A stretch of DNA of 18,048 nucleotides, from positions 1-18,048 of the forward strand of contig JAAWLY010000021.1 of the NCBI GenBank assembly GCA_022798155.1, given 5' to 3'. Of this stretch, positions 12,787 to 18,048 are shown in pieces. The stretch comes from Lawsonibacter sp. GTDB taxonomy: Bacteria; Bacillota; Clostridia; Oscillospirales; Oscillospiraceae. Numbering within the stretch: position 1 is the first letter of the stretch; the number at the start of each line of letters is the position of its first letter. Made by a program: the position numbers and the translations under genes. The notes under the pieces are model-generated. The model did not search any database. It was not told where the DNA came from and worked only from the letters and a program-made list of their open reading frames with translations.

Positions 12787-15408
12787 TCAGGTATTCAGAT
12801 CCTGTTTCAGCTCGGCCAGCAGGTTCAACGCCTCGATGGGGGAGAGGATGTTTACATCGGTCATGTGAAGCTTTTTCAAAACGGTCTCCCCGCCCAGGTC
12901 CATCAAGGAAACCTGGTCGGGAGACGAGACGCCTTGAGGAGCGGGTCCCGCAGGACGCCAGTCCTGGCGCTCCAGTTCCTCCAGAATTTCCCGGGCCCGT
13001 TTGACCACCCGGTCGGGCACTCCGGCCAGCTTGGCCACCTCCACGCCGTAGCTCTGGTCGGCCCCGCCCCGGACAATCTTCCGCAGGAAGATGATGTCGC
13101 CGCCCCGCTTTTTGGCGGCAATGTTATAATTTTTTACCCCGGGGATCTCCCCTTCCAGGGCGGTAAGCTCGTGGTAGTGGGTGGCGAAGAGGGTCTTGCA
13201 CCCCAGGCGCTTTTTGTCGGCGCAGTACTCCAGCACCGCCCGGGCAATGGCCATGCCATCGTAGGTGGAAGTGCCCCGGCCGATCTCGTCCAGAATGAGC
13301 AGGGATTTTCTGGTGGCGTGCTGCAATAGGGCGGCCACCTCGGTCATCTCCACCATAAAGGTGGACTGACCGGAGGCCAGGTCGTCGGAGGCCCCGATGC
13401 GGGTAAATACCCGGTCCACCACCCCCACGCGGGCGGAGCGGGCGGGGACGAAGGAGCCCATTTGGGCCATCAGGGTGATAAGGGCCACCTGGCGCATGTA
13501 GGTGGACTTGCCCGCCATGTTAGGGCCGGTGATGATGGCGGCCAGGTCGTCCCCGCCGTCCATGTGGATGTCGTTGGGGACGAAGGGGGCCCCCTTGAGC
13601 ATCTTCTCCACCACCGGGTGGCGGCCCTCCACAATGGTCAGCGTGTCGGAGCTGTCCACTTGAGGCATACAGTAGTTGTTGGCGGCGGCCACTGCGGCCA
13701 GGGAGTGGAGTACGTCCACCTGGGCCAGGGCGGCGGAGGTCTTTTGAATCCGGTCCACCTGGGCGCAGACGGCCTCCTTCAGCTCACAAAACAGCTGATA
13801 CTCCAGGGCGGTGACCTGGTCCTGGGCGGAGAGGATGGCGTGCTCCAGCTCCTTCAATTCCTGGGAAATATACCGCTCGGCGTTGACGGTGGTCTGCTTG
13901 CGCACCCAGTCGGCGGGGACCAGCCCGGTCTGGGACTTGGCCACCTCGATGTAGTATCCAAACACCTTATTGGAGGTGATTTTCATATTTTTGATGCCGG
14001 TCTGCTCCTTGGTCTTGACCTCCATGTCGATAATGTGGCCGTTGGCGTTGGTGAGCAAATCCCGCAGCTGGTCCACCTGGGCGTTGTAGCCCGTGCGGAT
14101 GAAGTCCCCCTCCCGCACGGAGAAGGGCAGAACCCGCTCATCCTCGTCCCGCAGGCCGCTGTCCAGCAGCTCCCGCAGCTCGGGCAGGTCGTCCAGGCCC
14201 TTCCGCAGCTCCTGGAGCAGGGGGGAGGGGCAGTGGGAGAGCAGCTCCCGGATGTGGGGCAGCTTTCCCAGACCGGCGGACAGGGCGGCCAGATCCCGGC
14301 AGCCGGCGGAGCCGTAGACCACCCGGCCGGCCAGCCGCTCCAGGTCGGTGACCTCCCGCAGGGCCAGAGACAGCTCCTCCCGGGTGATGGCGTCCTCCAC
14401 CAGGTCGGCCACCCCGCGCTGCCGCCGGGCAATCTGCACCGGGGAGAGGAGGGGGCGCTCCATCCAGCCCCGGAGAAGCCGCCCTCCCATAGCGGTTTTG
14501 GTCTTGTCCAGCACCCACAGCAGAGACCCCCGCTTCTCCTTGCCCCGCATGGTGGCGGTCAGCTCCAGGGTCTGGCGGGCGGTCAGGTCCAGCTCCATAA
14601 ACTGGCCCGCCGTGTAGTAGGTCAGGGCGGAGATGTGGCTTAAATCGGTCTTTTGGGTCTCGTACAGATAGGCCAGCAGCCCCCCGGCGGCCTGGACGGC
14701 GGCCTCGTCCTGGACGGGGACGTTCTGTAAACCGGACTTAAACTGCTTCTCCGCCAGAGGCCGGGCGGCGTCCAGACGGAAGCGGGCCTCGCCCCCGTTT
14801 TCACACAGGCAGTCCAGGCGCTCCTTTAGGAAGGCCACCAGACCCTCGGTGTTCCAAGCTCCCGAGGAGAGCACGGCCTCGGCGGGGTGGAACCGGCCCA
14901 GCTCATTTTGCAGGTGGCCCAGCCCCTCCTCGCTGGCGGGGAAGGAGGAGGCGTACACCTCGCCGGTGGAGATGTCGCACAGGCACAGGCCCCAGGCGGC
15001 GGGGCCCATATAAATAGCGCAGATGTAGTTGTTCTTGCTGTCCTCCAGCATAGCGGAGGAGATCACCGTCCCCGGCGTCACCACCCGGATGATGTCCCGG
15101 TCCACCAACCCGCGGGCCAGGGCCGGGTCCTCGGTCTGCTCGCAGATGGCGATTTTGTAGCCCTTGGCGATAAGCCGGGCGATGTAGCTGTCAGCGGAAT
15201 GGTAGGGCACCCCGCACATGGGGGTGCGCTCTTCCGCCGGCTTGTTCCGGTCCCGGGTGGTCAGGGTCAGGTCCAGCTCCTTGGACACCAGCTTGGCGTC
15301 CTCGTTGAACATCTCGTAAAAATCCCCCAGCCGGAAGAACAAAATGCTGTCCGGGTTCTGGGCCTTGATGTCCAGATATTGCTGCATCATGGGGGTGATC
15401 TCCGGCAT
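12787..15408 (-). CDS. mutS: DNA mismatch repair protein MutS
   Basis: MutS recognises mispairs and small loops and acts as an ATP-driven sliding clamp that recruits MutL. The 873-residue protein is full length. Domain I carries the mismatch-wedge motif GDFYEMF with F30 and E32. The connector, lever and clamp domains follow (MRGKEKRGSLLWVLDKTKT near 287-305, NKVFGYYIEV near 480-489). The ATPase has Walker A GPNMAGKST (628-636), signature DDLASGQSTFMVEM (675-688), Walker B LLILDEIGRGTS (703-714) and FATHYHEL (741-748). QVSLM (832-836) may bind the sliding clamp. The start ATG 15408 has AAGG upstream and begins MPEITPMMQQYLDIK, the usual MutS N-terminus. It lies 20 bases after miaB and 39 before the lipoprotein gene. 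Confidence 0.98.
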   Translation of the reverse strand: MPEITPMMQQYLDIKAQNPDSILFFRLGDFYEMFNEDAKLVSKELDLTLTTRDRNKPAEERTPMCGVPYHSADSYIARLIAKGYKIAICEQTEDPALARGLVDRDIIRVVTPGTVISSAMLEDSKNNYICAIYMGPAAWGLCLCDISTGEVYASSFPASEEGLGHLQNELGRFHPAEAVLSSGAWNTEGLVAFLKERLDCLCENGGEARFRLDAARPLAEKQFKSGLQNVPVQDEAAVQAAGGLLAYLYETQKTDLSHISALTYYTAGQFMELDLTARQTLELTATMRGKEKRGSLLWVLDKTKTAMGGRLLRGWMERPLLSPVQIARRQRGVADLVEDAITREELSLALREVTDLERLAGRVVYGSAGCRDLAALSAGLGKLPHIRELLSHCPSPLLQELRKGLDDLPELRELLDSGLRDEDERVLPFSVREGDFIRTGYNAQVDQLRDLLTNANGHIIDMEVKTKEQTGIKNMKITSNKVFGYYIEVAKSQTGLVPADWVRKQTTVNAERYISQELKELEHAILSAQDQVTALEYQLFCELKEAVCAQVDRIQKTSAALAQVDVLHSLAAVAAANNYCMPQVDSSDTLTIVEGRHPVVEKMLKGAPFVPNDIHMDGGDDLAAIITGPNMAGKSTYMRQVALITLMAQMGSFVPARSARVGVVDRVFTRIGASDDLASGQSTFMVEMTEVAALLQHATRKSLLILDEIGRGTSTYDGMAIARAVLEYCADKKRLGCKTLFATHYHELTALEGEIPGVKNYNIAAKKRGGDIIFLRKIVRGGADQSYGVEVAKLAGVPDRVVKRAREILEELERQDWRPAGPAPQGVSSPDQVSLMDLGGETVLKKLHMTDVNILSPIEALNLLAELKQDLNT

Positions 15409-15428
15409 GGGAGTACCTTCTTTCTCTC

Positions 15429-16853
15429 TTATATCAATTCTCCAAACAGGGACCACTTATTTGCTCCGGTGATTTTCACATCCCGGAACTGGCCCAGGGC
15501 GGACCGTTCGCCGGTGACCCGGACCAGACGGTTGCCCGGCGTGCGGGCGGTGAGGTCATATCGCGCATCGTCGGACAGCCCGTCCATGAGACAGCGCACC
15601 GTCTTTCCGATGTAGGCGGCGTGCTTCTCCTCGGAGATGGCGTCTTGGAGGGCGGTGAGGCGGTTGAAGTTTTTCAGCTTCTCTTCTCGGGGCATGGGGT
15701 CGGCCATCTCGGCGGCGGGGGTGCCGGGGCGGGGGGAGAAGATAAAGGTGAACAGAGCGTCGAAGCGGACCTCCTCCAGCACCTTGAGGGTGTCCTCAAA
15801 TTCCTCGGTGCTCTCGCCGGGAAAGCCCACAATGATGTCGGAGGTGAGGGTGATGTCGGGGATCAGGGCCTTGAGGGCCCGGATTTTTTCCAGATACTGC
15901 TCCCGGGTGTGGCGGCGGTTCATCACCCTGAGAATCCGGTCGTTCCCCGCCTGGAAGGGCAGATGGAGTACCGGAGCCACCTTTTTGCACCGGGCCATGG
16001 TTTCAAAGAGCTTCTGGGTGGCGTCCTTGGGGTGGGAGGTCATAAACCGGATGAGGAAGTCGCCGGGGATGGCGTTCACCGCCTCCAGCAGGGTGGCAAA
16101 GTCCGTGGGCTCGTCCAGGTCCCTGCCGTAGGAGTTCACATTTTGTCCCAGCAGGGTAATGTCCTTATAGCCCTCGTTTACCAGCTGTTCCACCTCGGAG
16201 AGGATGTCCTCGGGCTGGCGGGAGCGCTCCCGGCCCCGGACATAGGGCACGATGCAGTAGGAGCAGAAGTTGTTGCAGCCATACATGATGGATACCCAGG
16301 CCTTCACCTTGTCCTGTCGGACCACCGGGATGCCCTCGGCGATGGAGCCCGGCTCGTCGGGGGTGAGGAACATCCGGCCCCTTCTCGTGAGCAGGGTGTG
16401 GATCATCTCCGGAAACTTCCACAGGACGTGGGGACCAAAGACCAGGTCCACATGGCGGTAGGATTCCCGGATTTTCTGCGCCACCCGGGGCTGTTGAGCC
16501 ATGCACCCGCACAGGCAGATAATCTGCTCCGGGTGCCGCCGCTTCCCGTGGACCAGGGCCCCCACGTTGCCGAACACCCGCTGTTCAGCGTGCTCCCGGA
16601 TGGCGCAGGTGTTGATGACGATGATCCGGGCCTGCTCCGCGTCAGTTGTAAAACCAAAGCCCATCTGCTCCAAATAGCCCCGGATGCGCTCGGAGTCGGC
16701 CTCGTTCTGCTGGCAGCCGTAGGTCTGAGTATAGGCGAGAGGGGGCCCCCCGGGACGCCCCTCATTCATCTTCCTGATCTCCGCGCAGAACTGCTTTTGG
16801 CGCTCAATTTCCTCCGCGCTGATCCGCTTGGTGGTCCCTCTGGTATCGCTCAT
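15429..16853 (-). CDS. miaB: tRNA-2-methylthio-N6-dimethylallyladenosine synthase MiaB
   Basis: MiaB is a radical SAM enzyme with two 4Fe-4S clusters that adds a methylthio group to i6A37 of tRNA. The 474-residue protein shows the N-terminal methylthiotransferase domain with cluster cysteines C47 (TYGCQ), C83 (NTCAI) and C117 (CGCMAQ). The radical SAM motif CNNFCSYC has cysteines 193, 197 and 200. A C-terminal TRAM domain follows (about 410-474, with TARTPGNRLVRVTG). ATG 16853 is chosen because MSDTRGTTKRIS leads to the expected distance from C47 and AAGGGAG precedes it. The frame is open for another 42 codons through the overlapping upstream gene. The first 50 bases lie inside the 3' end of the helix-turn-helix gene in another frame. 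MutS follows after 20 bases. Confidence 0.96.
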   Translation of the reverse strand: MSDTRGTTKRISAEEIERQKQFCAEIRKMNEGRPGGPPLAYTQTYGCQQNEADSERIRGYLEQMGFGFTTDAEQARIIVINTCAIREHAEQRVFGNVGALVHGKRRHPEQIICLCGCMAQQPRVAQKIRESYRHVDLVFGPHVLWKFPEMIHTLLTRRGRMFLTPDEPGSIAEGIPVVRQDKVKAWVSIMYGCNNFCSYCIVPYVRGRERSRQPEDILSEVEQLVNEGYKDITLLGQNVNSYGRDLDEPTDFATLLEAVNAIPGDFLIRFMTSHPKDATQKLFETMARCKKVAPVLHLPFQAGNDRILRVMNRRHTREQYLEKIRALKALIPDITLTSDIIVGFPGESTEEFEDTLKVLEEVRFDALFTFIFSPRPGTPAAEMADPMPREEKLKNFNRLTALQDAISEEKHAAYIGKTVRCLMDGLSDDARYDLTARTPGNRLVRVTGERSALGQFRDVKITGANKWSLFGELI

Positions 16854-17340
16854 TGTCCCCGCTCCCTTCACGGAAAATATCATCTGCATCTCCGGTAGTG
16901 GAGAAGCGTTCATAGAAGGTTCTGGCGTCCGCCCGGCCGATAGGTGTAACCTGGTGGACCCCACCTTCCCACATAGCATAGCTGACGATGAAGTGACGGC
17001 CCATCGGATCCCGGTATAACTCCTGGAACATCATGTCATCCTCACCTATGCGGGTGTTGCACAATGGCTCGGACGTGGCGGTGTCATAGATGATCTTGCC
17101 CTCCATCTTGCGGACCCTCGGCCCGGCCGGGAGCCGGAGGCCGCTTGTGCTCCCAGGCTTCACGATCCGCAGCTCATAGCCCATGGCCTCCATAACCTTT
17201 CTCCAGTCCTCTGCGGAGAATGAATTTCGGCTCAGACGGCCAGACAGGTTCGGTGTACTCCAGCCCATCCGGCGGCAAAGCTCCGTCTTGGTCATTTTTT
17301 CGGTTTTCAGATAGGCTTCAACGATTTCGGATACGGTCAA
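16804..17340 (-). CDS. Helix-turn-helix (XRE-like) protein, probably mobile-element derived
   Basis: The 178-residue protein has an N-terminal DNA-binding-like region: TKTELCRRMGWSTPNLSGRL (about 17-36) fits a helix-turn-helix of the XRE type, followed by RNSFSAEDWRKVMEAMGYEL. The C-terminal part (about 78-150) is of unknown type, with GRHFIVSYAMWEGGVHQVTPI. The start is TTG 17340, supported by AGGGAGG 7 bases upstream and a near-consensus promoter; an ATG 15 codons further in is the alternative. The last 15 or so residues (ERYQRDHQADQRGGN) are very polar and lie in the shifted frame over the start of miaB, so the natural C-terminus may have been replaced at an insertion junction. The role is inferred from the fold only. 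Confidence 0.7.
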   Translation of the reverse strand: MTVSEIVEAYLKTEKMTKTELCRRMGWSTPNLSGRLSRNSFSAEDWRKVMEAMGYELRIVKPGSTSGLRLPAGPRVRKMEGKIIYDTATSEPLCNTRIGEDDMMFQELYRDPMGRHFIVSYAMWEGGVHQVTPIGRADARTFYERFSTTGDADDIFREGSGDNERYQRDHQADQRGGN

Positions 17341-17369
17341 TATGATCCCTCCCTGCGCTGACGCGGCTT

Positions 17370-17398
17370 ATTATACCATTTCGATAAACAAACGTCAA
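17370..17398 (-). promoter_or_regulatory. Sigma-A type promoter for the helix-turn-helix gene and miaB operon
   Basis: On the minus strand, TTGACG (17393-17398) and TATAAT (17370-17375) are separated by exactly 17 bases in an AT-rich stretch. The -10 box is perfect and the -35 box differs from consensus at one base. The TTG start of the gene lies about 30 bases downstream. Because no clear promoter is seen between this gene and mutL, it may drive the whole miaB-mutS-mutL run. Confidence 0.8.
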
Positions 17399-17407
17399 TT
17401 TTCATTT

Positions 17408-17884
17408 CTATTTAACGATAGAAAATCTTTTTGATCCACTTGTACCGATCAGCAAAGGGAACAAACCGTTTTCCAGCAATGGGCTGGAGGCGGCGGTCGA
17501 GCCTTTCCTGGAAGTAGTCAGCCTCGGGCCCGTTCTCCAGGGCTCCGTGATACTGGTCAAACTTCTTGCCCATCCACAATCTTTGCAATCCGCTGGGCTC
17601 CAAACACGCCCTTGCCCATGGACTTCTCCGCCTTTCCTGAGCCCGTCCGGGAACTGTTGGATCAACTCCTGGTCAGCCCCCCAAACGGCCTTCAGTTCCT
17701 TGCTGTTCTTAAACAGGATCGGGATTCCGTTGCGGATGGCGTACCCGTTCAGAGCCCGCAGCCAGGAGAGGTCCGGCGATGACTTTGCCTTCTTCTTGCG
17801 GTTCCCGGTCTCAGCTCCCACGATGATCCAGTCCACCATCTGATGGGCGAAGTCCAGAGCAATGGGGCTCTTGGCCCGATAAAC
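17408..17884 (-). pseudogene. 5'-truncated phage Gp37/Gp68 (DUF5131)-like remnant
   Basis: The frame from just after TGA 17885-17887 down to 17408 encodes SPIALDFAHQMVDWIIVGAE followed by TGNRKKK. This matches, from memory, the C-terminal part of phage Gp37/Gp68-like proteins, where P-(I/V)-D-L precedes VDWVIVGGETG. The conserved stretch continues to about LIQQFPDGLRKGG. The family is normally over 200 residues with an N-terminal CxxxCxxC-type cysteine region, none of which is seen here. The remaining residues after GGEVHG are probably not native, since this DNA overlaps two other small frames. An ATG at 17839 (MVDW) could still start a product. I read it as decayed prophage or integrative-element cargo. 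Confidence 0.55.
17412..17619 (-). pseudogene. Small mobile-element gene split between two frames
   Basis: ATG 17619 has GGAG 6 bases upstream and begins MGKGVFGAQRIAKIVDG, but it stops at TGA 17557 after 20 codons. A second frame, open from at least ATG 17573, reads KKFDQYHGALENGPEADYFQ and continues to IAGKRFVPFADRYKWIKKIF. Joining the two at a single-base shift near 17560-17575 gives a coherent protein of about 68 residues. I infer a frameshifted small gene of unknown function. The sequence has no obvious slippery run that would suggest programmed frameshifting. An alternative is that only the second frame is translated, but it has no clear ribosome binding site. Confidence 0.4.
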
Positions 17885-18046
17885 TCACCATGCTGTGCAT
17901 TCATGTCTAGGGCTTGTTTGAAAAATGTCAACATGCCCAAACGTCAGCCCTTTTTCCGCCATACTTTGCCAATTTTCCTTGAAATACATCCAGTATTCCT
18001 GCGTCAAATTGGCTTCGTCTGGCGAAAAAATTCCTCGCCGTTGGGC
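17885..18046 (-). CDS. C-terminus of an unidentified protein (partial, right edge)
   Basis: A minus-strand frame enters from the right edge and ends at TGA 17885-17887, giving 53 residues. It includes IFSPDEANLTQEYWMYFKEN and WQSMAEKGLTFGHVDIF. The DNA is clearly less GC-rich than the chromosomal genes, in keeping with acquired sequence. The stop is in the same frame as the DUF5131-like remnant that follows, so it may be a nonsense change or a junction between two gene fragments. I do not recognise the family. Confidence 0.4.
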   Translation of the reverse strand, partial: AQRRGIFSPDEANLTQEYWMYFKENWQSMAEKGLTFGHVDIFQTSPRHECTAW

Positions 18047-18048
18047 AC

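Noticed and set aside
13462..14643. 393-codon plus-strand open frame opposite mutS
   Set aside because: It is a shadow of MutS. Composition is dominated by Gly, Leu, Val, Gln and His with no domain, and it has no independent promoter or ribosome binding site.
15621..16898. 425-codon plus-strand open frame opposite miaB
   Set aside because: It is a shadow of MiaB, with a repetitive Gly/Val/His/Leu-rich translation. The opposite strand carries all radical SAM motifs.
1..18048. CRISPR array, tRNA or rRNA genes
   Set aside because: I saw no regularly spaced direct repeats with unique spacers and no cloverleaf or rRNA-like conserved stretches on either strand. The palindromic repeats are irregular in spacing.

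Overview
The window is GC-rich (roughly two thirds G+C by eye) and looks like a chromosomal segment of a Clostridia member, most likely an Oscillospiraceae-type gut anaerobe related to Flavonifractor or Pseudoflavonifractor. The grounds are SepF plus DivIVA, the order miaB-mutS-mutL-miaA-hfq, Firmicutes-like ribosome binding sites (AGGAGG type), frequent GTG/TTG starts, and many C/G-rich palindromic intergenic repeats. The genus is an inference. Nearly every gene is on the minus strand, so transcription runs from right to left.

Right edge (about 16850-18048): less GC-rich mobile-element debris. It holds an unidentified frame entering from the edge, a 5'-truncated phage Gp37/Gp68-like (DUF5131) remnant, a small gene split between two frames, and a helix-turn-helix protein with a near-consensus sigma-A promoter (TTGACG-17-TATAAT). 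The last gene runs 50 bases into miaB. Next come miaB (tRNA methylthiotransferase), mutS, a small lipoprotein, a DUF3592-like membrane protein and mutL, all closely spaced and probably one operon. A protein of unknown function follows. A 368-base gap before miaA holds one or two small plus-strand ORFs in less GC-rich DNA. After miaA and hfq comes an envelope adaptor (HlyD-like), then the division-related set yggS (ylmE), sepF (ylmF) and divIVA, then mfd. A bidirectional terminator separates mfd from a Cys/His-rich C-terminus on the plus strand at the left edge.

Functionally the segment joins DNA repair (MutS, MutL, Mfd), tRNA A37 modification (MiaA makes i6A, MiaB converts it to ms2i6A), RNA chaperoning (Hfq) and septum/pole placement (SepF, DivIVA).

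The most unusual observation is that the variable linker of MutL appears to be encoded by in-frame copies of the same palindromic repeats that sit between genes elsewhere in this window. One 25-base block matches the yggS/adaptor intergenic repeat at 23 positions. No complete new defence or biosynthetic system is visible.
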